Notes: generated from the sequence alone by a model not told the origin. A DNA stretch of 64,000 nt from Cucumis sativus (GCF_000004075.3 NC_026660.2:11904001-11968000), one strand, 5' to 3'. Shown: positions 36,156-49,282, numbered from the stretch's first letter. Made by a program: numbers and translations.

Positions 36156-38972
36156 TGGTATCAGAGCTTAAAAACTCTAATCTAACCTAAGTCTTGTGCA
36201 GTCGCGACCGCCACCACCGCTCCTCCCCGCTACAAAGCTCGTCGGTGAAGAGAACATTTGCATTTCTTTGTTCGTCTTTGTCCAAATCGGTTTCTCTGTT
36301 CGATTCGTGTAGTTCGTCTTCGTCCCAATTGCTCTCTGTTAGATTCACGCATTGATCTGGTCGGTCGTTCAGCTCTGTCTCTTCGTTCGTCTTCATCCAA
36401 ATCGGTCATTTGTGCAAATCTTTCAGTTCATCTCTATTCAAATCTGACACTTGATTTGTGACAAATCCTTCAAGTTTCACGCCCAGTTTTTCGATCTATC
36501 TTACATGACGAGATCCAACACTTCAACGACGAGAATCAATGAGTTTTGATCTGTTTCCGCTCCATTTTTCCTTGATTGAAGCTCCGTTTTCATTAAGTTT
36601 TTCCTCATATTCTGATTTGTTTTCAATTTTGTGAAAGATTCGACAAGTTTTCTGCTCAGTTTTTTTTTTTTTTTTTTTTTGCTCAAATTTGTTACCCCCA
36701 ATTTTGTGACCATCAACATAAATAGTTTAATCCCAATGGAAAAAGATCATGTTTTTCGACCCATTAGAACGGTACTAGATGAGACCAATTACCTCATTTG
36801 GGCCAATCAAATGAAGAGTTTTTAAATTGGTAGGAAATAATGGCGCATCATTATTGGTGATATTACCAAACCAACCAAACAAGATAAAGAGGATGATAGT
36901 AAATTTATCGATCAACTTGAAGAATGGGACAGTAATAATCACCAAATTATCACATGGCTTGGTAATACATCTATCTCTACTATCCATGCACAATATGATG
37001 CCTTTGAAGATGCTAAAACGTTATGAGACTTTTTGTCTACACGATTTAAATCTGTCGGTTTAGCTCATTATTATGAACTGCATAGTACTCTTGTCAATCT
37101 TAATCAAGATGTTGGACAGTCTGATAATGAATTTTTGGCAGTTCTTCAACCTATATGGACACAACTTGATCAAGCCAAAATCAGTAAAGACCATCTTCGT
37201 TTTATTAAGGTTCTTATGGGATTACGCCCAGAGTATGAATTTGTTAGGACTGCATTACTACATCGTAGTCCCTTACCCTCACTGGATGTTGCAATCCAAG
37301 AAATTTTATTTGAGAAAAAACGTCTTGGTATCAATCCCTCAAAACAATCTGATGTTGTTCTTGCAATCACGTCTTCATTTAATGTAGCACCGAACACATT
37401 CTGTAAGAACTGTATGCTCCTTGGTCACAAGTTTACTGATTGTCCTAAAATAGAGTGCAGGTACTATCATAAACGTGGACGTATTCTGGATAATTGTCCC
37501 ATCAGACCACCTCGACCTCCAAGTTCTTGTTAAAAAATAAGGAACTTTAATAAATCAGGTCCCTCATCTGTTGTAGCTGCTATTGCCCTAGAAAATTCCA
37601 CCTCCACCAATCTTCAGATCTTCAGAGCCAATTAAATCAGTTACTTTCGTCATCTTCCTTTGCTCTTGTTGTCTCACCAGGTAATAAATGGCTTCTTTAC
37701 TCTACGTCTTGCAACCATATGACATTTGATTTTTCTCTTATAACTTTTTCTAGTTCAGCTAAATTCTTACCTCCAATTTATGATGCTGATGGAAATTGTA
37801 TGAATATCTCTCACATTGGCACCATTGATACTCTTGACCTTCGTCTTTCCCATACTTACAATGTCCCAAACCTAACCTTTAATCTTGTGTCCGTTGGTCA
37901 ATTGTGTGATATTGGCTTAACTGTTTCTTTTTCTCTTAATGGTTGTCAGATTCAGGATCCACAGACGGGACAGACGATTGGCACGAATCGCAAAGTGGGA
38001 AGATTATTTGAGCTCATATCCCTTCAGCTTCCTCCTCCTTCATCTATCTCTACTCCTGTCACTGAAGCTGATACATATCAGTGACATTTCTGTCTTAGTC
38101 ATGCTTCTTTTGAAAAACTTTCTCATTTAATTTCTAGTAACAACTTGAATAATGTTACTAAGTTTGTTCCTTTTCACTGCTTAGATTGCAAATTTGCTAA
38201 ACAACTTATTTTATTTTTTTCGCACTCTACTTTTATATGTGATAAACCATTTGATTTATTACAATCTGACATTTGGGGTCCTGCCTCTACCACTATTGTT
38301 CATAGTTATCGCTATTATGTTCTATTCATTGATGATTACTCTCGATTTACATGGATTTATTTTCTTAAAAATCTGAACATAAAGGTTTATTTTCTTCTTC
38401 ACACTCTTCTCTTTTCAAATCTGCCGCCACTACAACTCGTCGTTCTGTCTCCAGTCATCGAGTAGCAAATCTTCGTCTTGTCTCTTACTGACACACGAAC
38501 TAAACCACCTCTGTTCCAGATCTCCGACAAGGTCTTTGAAGCAAACCCAACCGGTTTCAGATCTTTTAGTTTTCGTTCAGATCTATGATGTGACACTACG
38601 TCCGCTCTGCTCCGATCAGATCGACCTCATTCACTCGCAGTTGCAAAGCCTGACCTCTTTGATTGTGTCTATTCATCTGTTGTCTATTTTGAATAATTTT
38701 TTCTTATCTTCAACTGCTCTGGTTTAGTTCGTTCGATCCAACGACAGTTTTCGTCCTGCTCCGACTTTGCTTCCATTTCGACTCGACGAAAGGCATAATT
38801 CATATCTCGATTTCGATTTATTCCAATTATGCTTTGTTTTCCCTTTGCTTTGCTTAAAGTTTGTTTTAGCTTGTTTGTGTTTGTTCTTCATGCGTTTCTA
38901 ATTATGTTCTAGATTTCTTAGTTCTTGCAAACATAAGATTGTGATTTCAAACTTGAGTTTGAGGAAGGGTAT

Positions 38973-39060
38973 TGACGTAATTAAATTATTTTTAGGTGAT
39001 ATTATTCTGGATATATTATTATGATATTAGGAAGGGTATTTCTCTTTGGTTATATATAGG
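38973..39060 (+). repeat. Right terminal repeat (recognisable part) of the Copia-type element
   Basis: Begins tgacgtaatta after the purine-rich gaggaagggta tract and matches the left repeat up to ggttatatatagg, where it runs into a TA microsatellite (39061-39077). Its original outer end is therefore not clear. Confidence 0.65.
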
Positions 39061-39125
39061 TATATATATATATATAATATTTCACTCTAAAAATATATTT
39101 TCTTATTAAAATTAATATCAACTTT

Positions 39126-39127
<2 letters not shown>

Positions 39128-39158
<31 letters not shown>
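39128..39158. repeat. (AT)n microsatellite, 31 bp
   Basis: Pure TA repeat shortly after the right end of the Copia-type element; another TA run lies at 39061-39077. Confidence 0.95.
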
Positions 39159-39162
<4 letters not shown>

Positions 39163-41872
39163 TATCTCAATATTCAATTTTTGTTGTTAAATTCACCTTT
39201 TCTAATATAATTTGATTATTTCTTAATCAAAATTATACATATCTTTCTTTCCAATTTTCAATATTTTTTTAAAAAAGCACATATATTAACAAGATATGTT
39301 ATTAAACAAAATTTATACTACATTTTGTTTCGATAAACAATACTTTTTATTATTTCATCTAGTTCTTACATTCTTGTCTATGTATGGATCTACTTTTATC
39401 GTACATATTGTTTTTATTCTTTAAAGAATAATAGTAGTAAAAAGCTACACTTTTTTATCATACATATTTTTTTTAATTCTTTAAAGAAAAAGATTAGAAT
39501 AAAATTGGAAAGTTGGGTAAAATAAAGAGATATATTATAAGTTTTAGAACAAGTAAAAGGACATATAATTGTTCACACGAGATTTTGAAAAAATATATTT
39601 CATGGAATTGAACTTAGTATATTGATGAATATGGCGGATACAATCTCTAGTTTTTACTCCTTTGATGTTTTCTCTCGAATACAAGTTAAAACTTAGAACT
39701 TCTTGATCTTTGGTCTTCAGGATGTTGTTGTTGTAAGTCGATTTGAACTTCGATCTTCTGGAATTCAAGGAAAGTTTAATCTTTCAAGTCTTCAATCTTT
39801 TAGAAGTTGTTGATCTCGAGGTTGATACGAACTTGCACGTCTTGAGAGCTTATAGAAGTTTGAATCTTCAATTCTTCCTTCAACCAAAGACTCCCTCAAA
39901 TGAATGACAAAAGTCTCTAAATAAAATGGTTTGTATTTGAGTTACAGTTATGTGTAAGTTGTTTGTAGAGAGAGAATTGTTCATACCCATTTTTATTGAA
40001 TTTGGAACTTACTGCACACACTGACAATAACTAAAATAATGTATTGGGATTCTAACATATACATATACATATGAAATGGATTTGGGCCATGAGGCCCAAA
40101 TGTGAAAGAGGGATGACTACGCCGCTTCGTTCTTCGTCGGGATCCTAAATATAGAAGCCGACAAGGCATTTAAGAAAATAATGGTTATCGTGGGGTTCAC
40201 TTTCCTCCGTCCTGTGGTGCACATTGCGAATAATGTTACATGGCCCATGGTCTCAGTCTCTCACACACCACACCCCCCACATGCCTCTCTCTACTTACCC
40301 TCTCCTAATTCATTTCGCTTCTTTCTAATTAAATCTCTTTTATATATTACTATTGCTCTTGATATTGTTAGCATTTCAATTTTACAACTTATAAAATTAA
40401 CTACATGGTTAGCATTTCAATGTTTTTGTATAATGTTGTTGTTTACTATTTACTATCTATGCTAATAGTTTGTAATTCAAACACAAATTATTTCAATTTA
40501 TAGGCTATTATAGCCTGCACATTATAATAACCACTATAGCGACACACTATAATATGTAAACTAAAAAAAACTATAATGTGTTTATTTTGTTAACTATTCA
40601 AATGTGTAACATATGCATCGAATGGACTTTTAGTTTATGAATCTCGTGATCCTAACAAATTTAATGTTTTTTTTTTCTTTTAAAACCAAGTGATTTATTA
40701 GATGTAGATTTGCATCTTATGTCTAATGAGACTCTAAGCCTTTTGTTTTATATCCAATAAGAAAATGATGACAGCGATATAATTTTTCTTTATTTCTTTT
40801 TATACTACAATTCGAGAGATTTGAACCTCTCATTACAAGATGAGAAGCCATATCAACTATTGCTAATGTAAACTCGCTATATAGTTAGTCAAAGAAAAGA
40901 CAACTAAAAGTCAATCTTTGTTGAAACATGAAAAATAAAAGAAGGGAGAGAAAAGAAAAAGTTCCAATCACTGAAAAATAAATATTAAATTAATAACTAT
41001 ATTGGATGGTTGAGCAAGTTGCATAAATGAAATTTAAACAAGAAAGAATAAAATATAGCACAATGATAAAGTAATTGTAGGTATAGGTATAGCACAAAAG
41101 TTGGTAAAATACTAAAAAGCTCAAATTCAACCACCATTTCAAAGGTTTTTAAACGTTTGCTATTTGAATTGATTGAATAATAATGGTAAGTTGAATTTTG
41201 GATAGTGTATTTACAATCGTTTATGAATTTTAAGAAACTAAAAACGTGTAAATTTGAGTTGTTATGAAAGAAGAAGAAAAAAAAAGGATGGAATTATTTG
41301 TTTAAAATTGTGTAATAAATAGGGTATGAAGTTATATTTGATATAGGTTAGCAATTTATAGTTAGAAGGGTTGAGTACGCACCTCCACATGCTGTTTAGC
41401 ATAAGAACATATATAAAAATGATATTCTCGAATAAAAAACAGGCACGTGGATAAAAAAATTGACTAACTGAAATGCAAACATAATGAATTTGTGAAGGTC
41501 CCACGTGGCTTTCATAGACATTATCACGTTCACAAATCATACACATCACCATCATGATGATCCACCCCCCGCCGTCACATCACATTGGTGGTACACCATC
41601 ATCTTCCATGGACCTCACCCACACCCAATACTCACCCTCACATATTTAATGCTCTACCGCCCATGTCATTACCATTCCTCTCTTCTTTAACAACTTTTCC
41701 CCTTTTTTTTTTTTTTTTTTTTAACGCTCCATTCACAAATCTGCCACCGTCGCCATCTTCCCTCCCGGAGTTTTCTATCGGTTTCTTCTTCTAATTCTTA
41801 TACTCCAACCTTCTACCTACTACATGTAGTTGTAGTCAACGGAGTGTGCTTTGTACGGCGATAGGCGGAGTT
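39159..41872. other. Intergenic region upstream of the pseudokinase gene
   Basis: No gene supported. Part 39590-39900 is full of cttc/gtcttc words (gtcttcaatcttttagaag) and looks like a dispersed repeat. Near 40088-40106 tttgggccatgaggcccaaa forms a palindromic pair of site II motifs. Near 40502-40600 there is an inverted repeat aggctattatagcct followed by cactataat words. About 41045-41140 resembles 2040-2140. A poly(T) tract at about 41703-41722 precedes the CT-rich probable leader of the next gene. Confidence 0.45.
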
Positions 41873-44408
41873 ATGGCAACGGCATTGGAGTGTTGGTCTA
41901 GTAGAGCTAGTACTGATGAGGATATGGTGGAGCAGGTGTTGATGAGGACTCAGGATAGATCGGAAGGTTCTAAGCCCGACAGTTCCTTTGCTGTTGGTGA
42001 GAAGGAGTCGTCGGCCATGCACAGACGGTTGCAGAGGTTTAGTCGGAATGTTTCCGAGGCGGTTGCCTCGCTTAAAAACTCTTTGAATCTGGATTCTATT
42101 CGCGATCCTTCACCTACCAGAACTGAGGGGTCTAAGAAGGCTGTTTGGGGGACTGTTGTACGGAACCTTACTCAGCTTTATCCTGGAAGTCAGTTGCCGG
42201 AAAAGCTCGTCTCCAACATTCGTAAGCATTATGATTCGCTGCCTCTCAGGTTTGGACTCTGATTTGTAATGTGTTTTTGTTACTTTAGGGTTTGTCAACT
42301 GAGTAGATATATTGACAAAGAACGAAATGTATAATCGGGAACTGTTTGGCGCGTCGTAATGGATGATAGATCAGATGTTTATTTTGTCAACATTTGATAA
42401 TAATCTTATTGCTGTTTTTTTTTTTTTTTTTTTTTTGTTCGTTTTGGTGGTGTGAACAGTTATGCGCTGGCGGGTTTTGACATGAAAGATGTCTTTCTCC
42501 ACATCAAATTGATGGAGCAGGCGTCTGTTTATGATCATCCTGCTATACTATTTCAAGAAGTGACGAATCGTGACGTTCAGAAACCTATAATAAAGTTCAC
42601 GTTCGCTTGCAACTCTTCAGTTTCATGGTCAGCTATGTCTGGAGCGTTGGAGACCGCTGCCATTCGTTGCGAGAAGATACAGATTTTTGAGAAGAAGAAA
42701 TTTACTCTTGGAGTCATTCTATTTGTAAATCTTGATCTTCAGGAGAAACTCTTCAAATCGAAGGTTGAAAATGCTCTAAAGTTGGCTATTAAGAAGCCAA
42801 AAACCACTGCAGTGAAACTCCCATTTGGCTTTTGTGGATGTCAAGAAGGTAACACTGGTGGGAAAGATCTGAGAGAAACTGAGGAGGATGGTGTTGAACC
42901 AAATTGCAGAAGTGGTTTTGAGAACTCGAATTTGAGTGAAAATTTACAGATCGAAATGCCCTTATGTACTTCATCTTTTGCTGTAACTGTCGATGAGTGG
43001 CAGACAATCCAATCTGGTGGAAATGAGCTGGGTAAATGGCTGCTGAGCTCTGAGAATCTTGAATTCGTTGATCAGATGGGACCCAACTCGTTCAAGGGGG
43101 TCTATAAAGGAAGAAGAGTTGCTATAGAGAAGATTAAAGGGTGTGAAAAGGGAGTTTCTTACAAGTTTGAACTCCGAAAAGACTTGTTGGAGTTGATGAC
43201 ATGTGGGCACAAGAACATTCTGATGTTCTATGGTGTTTGTATTGATGAAAATCATGGCTTGTGTGTGGTAACCAAACTAATGGAGGGCGGGTCAGTCCAT
43301 GAATTGATGCTGAAAAACAAAAAGCTTCAAACCAAAGAAATAACAAGGATTGCTATTGATATTGTAGAAGGGATCAAATTCATGAATGACCACGGTGTTG
43401 CTTATCGAGATCTTAACACACAAAGAATATTGTTAGACAAGAACGGCAACGCTTGTTTGGGTGACATGGGCATACTCACGGCATGCAAAAACTTGGGAGA
43501 GGCAATGGAGTACGAGACAGATGGGTATCGTTGGCTTGCTCCTGAGGTTTGTTCACTAACTAAAGCAAGTTCCAAATATAGCATTGAACAGAATCCAAAC
43601 ACGTATCTCTCTGCTTTTATCTGAACAAAGCAAAATCTTCTCGCTTTTTTGTGGTGTAATTAGTTGGATTCATTACATTAACCGCATGGGATCGGACGAG
43701 TCCTTTTCCATTTAAAGAAACTTTATGTCACTTTCTCCATGATGGTCCAGTGTGTATAGCATATAGCCACGATCGAAGATTCTTTACACATCTATATTGT
43801 GTTTATATTTGTCTAGGAACTCTCATTTTCTTTAGACCAGTAGGTGAATTTCACTGCACCATCTGTTTGGCCGCAACTTTGAATTGTTGCGACTGTCAGA
43901 TTAAATGTTTCAGTTTGTGGAGCCCGCCATCTTAAAGCTCCTCCTTTTAGAGGGAGTCTGCTTCTTTCTTCCAGGGAATTTGAAATTCCTTTAGATCTTA
44001 TCTCATTGCTATCCCTTACTACTTGCAAGTTTATTTATGTAGTTCCTAATTCAATTGTCAAATAATGACAGAAGAGTGTTGTTGATTTGTATTTCGCTGT
44101 CTGGTTTGGAACAGATTATTGCGGGTGACCCAGAGAGTGTTAACGAGACATGGATGAGTAATGTATACAGTTTGGGTATGGTAATTTGGGAGATGGTGAC
44201 TGGTGAGGCAGCTTATGGTGCGTATTCGCCAGTGCAAGCGGCAGTCGGTATAGCTGCTTGTGGCCTAAGACCCGATGTTCCAAAGGACTGCTCATCCACC
44301 TTGAAATCTCTGATGATCAGATGCTGGAACAATTGCCCATCAAAGCGCCCTCAGTTCTCTGAAATTTTATCATTACTGCTAGACTCCAACAACAACAATC
44401 ATAGATAA
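41873..44408 (+). CDS. TKL-like protein pseudokinase with a plant-specific N-terminal region
   Basis: Three coding exons, 41873-42249, 42460-43546 and 44115-44408 (junctions CTCAG|GTTT..ACAG|TTAT and GAG|GTTT..ACAG|ATTA), give 585 residues. Residues 1-325 have no domain I can name. Residues about 327-578 form a TKL/Raf-like kinase fold: ENHGLCVVTKLMEGGSVHELM, the YRDLNTQR catalytic loop (441-448), the DMG triplet (461-463), APE (486-488) and a C-lobe with WEMVTGEAAYG. Key residues are altered: the glycine loop is degenerate (MGPNSFKG), the beta3 VAIK lysine is Glu (VAIE, residue 349), HRD is YRD, and the loop Lys and Asn of HRDLKxxN are Asn and Arg. DFG is DMG but keeps Asp. It is therefore probably a scaffold or regulator rather than an active kinase. 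It is not plant MLKL: its N-terminus does not match that family. The start ATG is the first with continuous homology-like coding sequence. Confidence 0.88.
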
Positions 44409-46014
44409 AGTAAGTATATTCATTCCTCTCAATCTAAATGGAATCGAAATACCTACACTTATGAAGTTATTGTAAAGGATTCCTTCTTCATGTAGAAGAT
44501 ATGCTCTATGTTCAATGTAGATGAGAGAAGTTTGTGTTTAGATATTAATCCAATTACTTCTCAATGATGGATGATGGATTAAAAATAGAAATTCATAGGC
44601 AAAGAAAATACTAATCTCACCATAGAAAACTGGACCTTCTTACCCAGTCCAAAAGGGGGAAGATGACAAAGGAAGATCTTTCTTTTCCCCCCCTTTTTCT
44701 TTTTATTTTCTTCAGTGGCTTTGTCATCATCATGCAAGACCATTTATTCTGTGAATGACAAGGTTGTTCACATCTGTATTGTATGAAATAGACAATGGTT
44801 TCTTAAGTGATTATTTAATGTATGACTGACGCAGAGTCTTTCTAGCTGGCCATTTATCAAATGGTAGAGATAGGAAAAGGCATGATATTGAGGAGATTCG
44901 AAGTGTTGAATCTCTGCCTGAATAGGTTAGTTTGTATAAATTTATTCTTATATTATATGGGTTTAGGTTGATATACTGTAGCTTCATCTTACAATCATAT
45001 CTGTCTTCTCAAAAATGTAAAAAGAAGAAAGCGTACTCATATTTCTCCTACCTTTATCTTTTATTTTTTTACTTAAAAAGCATATGTGAGAGACAACACA
45101 CAATCTACTTTTTCAAAACATGAATATTTTGTATGCCAACTATTGACCAAGGTGGATCTTAGGTTGCCTCCATATTTGTATATAATATCTACTTGGCCCA
45201 TTTATATTTTGTCAAATCAATTGTGTGATTAGCGTGAGATATTGCTGCATTTAAAAAAACAGGTAATCTCTTATTGAGAAATAAATTTTATGGGGAAGAG
45301 AAGATACAATTGATTTGCGGGAACATGAACAAAGGAGTAGGCGTAGGAGTTGAGAAGTTAAGGTTGGTAATAAGGGCGGGGCGGGAGGCAAAGATAGATA
45401 TTTCCTTCCATTCCCGCCCACCTCCATCCTTGCCAATTGAAGGTGGGGACTGATCTCAGTCTGAGGGATGAGGACTCATCTCTGTGGCGGTCACCAGCAG
45501 CGATGGTGGAGGCATCGCCGGTGATTAGAGAGAAATGAAGAACCTTTTTTTTTCTAAAAAAAAAAAAAGGCATACAATAGGAAAGTTGATTAAAAAAAAG
45601 TAGTAAATATAAAGAAAATAAATAAATATTAAAGAGAAATAAAAAGTAGAAACAAATCAAAGTGACTTAAATATGATCCAAAGTTGCAATCACAAAGCAA
45701 AATTGTGGAATAGGCGAGGTTTCCCCAAAACCATTAGAGCACAATTGAGTTTTGGTTTGTTTGTTATATGAATACAATTATATATGAAAAGAGAGAAATG
45801 GAAGAAGCTAGTGTTGATTGTTTCTCAATTTTGGCTCTCCTATTAAAATTATTTTTTAAAATTTAGAAACAAGAAATTGGAACATTTATCAAATAAACCA
45901 GTTTCTTAAAATTACTTTCATATTTCCATTACATAGATAATAAGAAACATTTACTTCTAAAGTTAGTTATATACTAATTTACATGGCTTTACTACTTGTG
46001 CCTTTATAAGTATA
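44409..46014. other. Intergenic region
   Basis: No gene supported. The block 45370-45500 is unusually GC-rich (gggcggggcgggaggc and later cattcccgcccacctcc) and may be a remnant of a GC-rich MITE, but I see no clean ends. The rest is AT-rich. Confidence 0.45.
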
Positions 46015-46027
46015 CTAGTGTATTACC

Positions 46028-46042
46028 ACGTGGCAAGCACGT
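46028..46042 (-). repeat. Helitron 3'-terminal hairpin
   Basis: acgtg gcaag cacgt: a perfect 5-bp stem with a 5-nt loop, 9 nt from the terminal CTAG. This subterminal palindrome is the defining 3' structure of the class. Confidence 0.85.
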
Positions 46043-46499
46043 TTTTCTATTTTTAAATTTTATTTCAAAATTACTGTAGTAATACAGTTTGATTGGAGAT
46101 AAGTTTATACGAGTTTAATATATTTCTATAAACTTAAATTCTGTTTTTGTTTATTTTGGTTATGTATTGTTTAAATTATTTAATTTATTAGTTTGTTTTG
46201 TTTGATTTAGTTTAGAACGATACACGGCTGTTAAATAATCAATCTTCAATCTGTAAGTGAAAAAGTATGTATTTCAACAAATGTTTTACGTAATATAAAT
46301 AATAATGTGATTCTTTTTTAAAGAAAAAACTATTTTCACCTGATGCATATTACGAAAAGCAATGTTAAAAAAAAAAAAAACTCACTCAATTTGCTACTTG
46401 CTATTGAGAGTGTAAATATTTTGTTTACTTTGTTGATTTTTATAATTTTTTCAATAATAATTATTATAACCATGAATACAACAAATTCTTTGTATAAAA

Positions 46500-48820
46500 T
46501 GTTTTTCTGTCCACAAATTCTTTGATTTCACCAGTACTTTTGTTGTTGTCAAAGGGACTTCTCTTGATAGAGTTACGTATAGTTGACCATGAGAAAAGAC
46601 ATCTTGAGGACGATAAACTCCTACATTTGGTATTGTATGTCCTCCTTATTGGTAGTCATTGCAAAACATAATCTTGTTGGGAACGGTTTTCTCTTGAACT
46701 TGAATGGATACCCTTCGTCGTTTGCAGGACTCATTGGTATTCGTGGTAGAAAAACTTTTTTTCCTGCACTTTGTCCAGTTGCAATTTCTGCATAAATTAT
46801 ATTTTTGCAAAACTCACGATAAACCATTCTAGTTCCATTACATAGACCATTGCCTGGGTCTGAGTTTCTCACTAGTATAACTGGACAATCTTTTTTATGA
46901 AACAATTTGTGTGGAGGAACACCATTAGGCAACAATGAGTTGAGAAATTCTTCTTGATAATAGTTATGTGTATCATCAATTGCTTTATCAAAACTCATGA
47001 ATTCTTTCATTTTTCCAGGAAACAGCTCGATCATTCTTTCATTGATTTGGTAACATACTCATTTGTTGTCGATATAATTGCTCTACCGGTCATGTATTCT
47101 GCTGAAGTAGCATGCATTTTGAGATCATGATAAACAATATTCAATAACTTCAATATTGAATCTTCTTCATTTGCACATGTAACAGTGATATTGGTAGGGA
47201 GGCAAATATAATCATCTTCTGTTGACAGTTCAGTTCCGTTTCCAATCTTCAACAAATGTTCTGCAAAACGGGTATCACTTTGAGCTCTCATATTTTTAGT
47301 TAGTTGGATTTTCTCCATTTTGTTCCAAATGTACGACTTTACCAAACTTTCATTAATAGTTTGTTGTCTTATAGCTCGTGGGACAACAAGTAACATTTGT
47401 CGAAAATCTCCTCCAAACACAACACTTTTCCACCAAATGGTTCTGGATTATCCATTATATCTCTAAAAGTTCCGTCGACTGCTTCTATTGTGGCTTTTTT
47501 TGCCATTGACGCCTCATCCCAAATTATTACTTTTGCTTGCTTGATCAATTCTGCCTTGTTACTTTACTTAGAATTATTGCATACAAATGACTCATGTGTT
47601 TCTAATGGTATATTAAATCTAGAATGTGCTGTTCGGCCCCCTGACATAATTGAAGCAGCAACGCCTGATGTTGCTGTTGCAATTGCAATCATATTTCTTG
47701 ATCTTATAGTAGCTAACAAAGCACGATACAAAAAATGTTTTCCGGGTTTCTCCTGACCCATCAATAAAAAATAGACCACTTTTATTACTCACAATTCTGT
47801 CAACAATAATATCGTATGCAATCTTTTGATCTTCATTCAACTTTGAAGGAGTTTGAATATTTTCATCTGATACTATGATTACAGGTAAATCATACATAGT
47901 GATTTGTTTGCCCATTAACTCTAGGAACACTTTTATATCTCTTGAACTGTGTTGCAATTGATATTCTACATTTTCTGGCTCATCTTTTATATAATCATGT
48001 AACAATTCATGAGAATATCTTTCTCACAGTTTTCTAACATCTACGGTTTCACAATACACTAAGATTGTTGCAAAAAGTCTTCGAAAAGCATAAGGCATCT
48101 CAAACGAAACTGCTTCATCCAAACATTATGTTACACTTTCATCAGATTCTAGTAGTCATTTTCTTTTGCTAAATCTTTAAATGTTTGAACTCTTTTTCCA
48201 TTGACTATCAACAAGGACTCAAATGACGTCGATCCCCTGATATGATTTATTAGCAAACCCAAGTAATATTTTTTTCCTTCCTTTGGATTTGCTCCTACAA
48301 TGCATGATATATCTATTCCTTTTTTCCTCTTCTTCAAAATTCGTAATTGTTTGTCCCATACATAATGTTCAGAAAACTCTTTGGATAAAATTTTTTGGAC
48401 TGTTTCAGATGTTTGACATATAGGAAAGTACTTTGTTATCATTGTTTTTGAGACATGATCCCAACGAATAAGTTTCTTCAAATTTTGATTTTCCCAACAA
48501 GAAACACACTACATATTTGGAAGGTGAAATTGTAAGTTTATAACCGGAGGATATATCTCATTCAATTTAAAATCATAAATTCTCCATAGTGCCTCTTGAG
48601 TTGATACCCATCTTGCATCTTGATAATCTCTTATTTCATCAATACCTTTATTGTCATCATCATGTGATATATAAACAGCTACTCTATCATGCTCCTTGTA
48701 AATATACTTGTATAAATATTTAACTGCTTTCAACCCCGAGCATATTTCAACATTAATGTGTAATTGTGTCTCAAAAGTAGGTATGGATTATAAGGCACAA
48801 CCCATCGATTATCAAATGTT
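46500..48820 (-). pseudogene. Helitron RepHel (rolling-circle Rep + PIF1-like helicase) remnant
   Basis: Reading on the minus strand: DNRWVVPYNPYLLL and KYLYKYIYKEHDR (about 48810-48690; the KYxxKYxxK shape of the Rep active-tyrosine region), YQDARWVSTQEALWRI (about 48640-48590), then IVGANPKEGKKYYLGLLINH (about 48305-48245). The helicase half has a Walker A region GSGETRKTFF (normally GPGGTGKT), SGVAASIMSGGRTAHSRF, a Walker B box WDEASMAKKA, FGGDFRQ, GLCNGTRM and, near the end, VFSHGQLYVTLSRE. The line is broken by several frameshifts and stops and the N-terminal Rep part with the HUH motif is not seen, so no functional protein is expected. A host PIF1 helicase is excluded by the Rep portion and the Helitron 3' end. 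Confidence 0.88.
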
Positions 48821-49282
48821 TTTTTTTTTCTTATTGATAACTGATATAATTGTAAAGATATATTTTTTAACAAATAAATTGATGAAATTAACGTAATTAT
48901 GAAAGACGTTATAGAGAAATAAATATAAAACAATAAAAAGTAATATTATTATAAATACCTGTGTTCCGTCCTCTCTCCTTCTATATAATGGATACTGAAT
49001 ATGCTTGCAATTAGGAAAATTTATTTAATAGTCAATATTTAATATAAATATTATGTACGAAAAATATAACTAAATTAATATGAACCTCTCTTTTCTTTGT
49101 GTAGTTTTCATTCCACTTCTTAATTATCATTTATTTAACTTGAATTATTGCACCTTGATAGCGGCAAACAATTTTTTTTAGTAAAGGAAAGAAAAATAAC
49201 GTTTTTAAAAAATTATATACATACTCATTTGAGATTAAGATTTTAGGCTGTCTTCCTTCGCTAGTAATTCGAAATTCACGAT

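Larger units (their letters stand above)
36029..39060 (+). mobile_element. Broken Ty1/Copia-type LTR retrotransposon
   Basis: A fossil element in plus orientation. A short left terminal repeat (36029-36155) is followed at once by tggtatcagagc (36156-36167), the primer-binding site matching initiator tRNA-Met that many plant Copia elements use. Recognisable parts then follow in Copia order: a gag region (about 36740-37530) with a CX2CX4HX4C zinc knuckle, a protease/GAG-pre-integrase stretch (about 37690-38200), and the beginning of an integrase core (about 38240-38390, QSDIWGP and FIDDYSRFTWIYF). I recognise no reverse transcriptase or RNase H part. A purine-rich tract precedes the right repeat. 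The element is clearly not whole, with several breaks, and the two terminal repeats have diverged, so the insertion is not recent. Confidence 0.85.

Noticed and set aside
41873-44408. Plant MLKL (mixed-lineage kinase-like) immune protein
   Set aside because: The kinase-like half fits TKL in general, but the N-terminal region does not look like the MLKL helical bundle, so the specific name is not justified.
45370-45500. GC-rich block as a hAT MITE
   Set aside because: gggcggggcggg is suggestive, but no terminal inverted repeats or target duplication are visible.
46500-48820. Host PIF1 DNA helicase gene
   Set aside because: Rep-type sequence on the same strand, interrupted frames and a Helitron 3' hairpin/CTAG end show it is transposon-derived.
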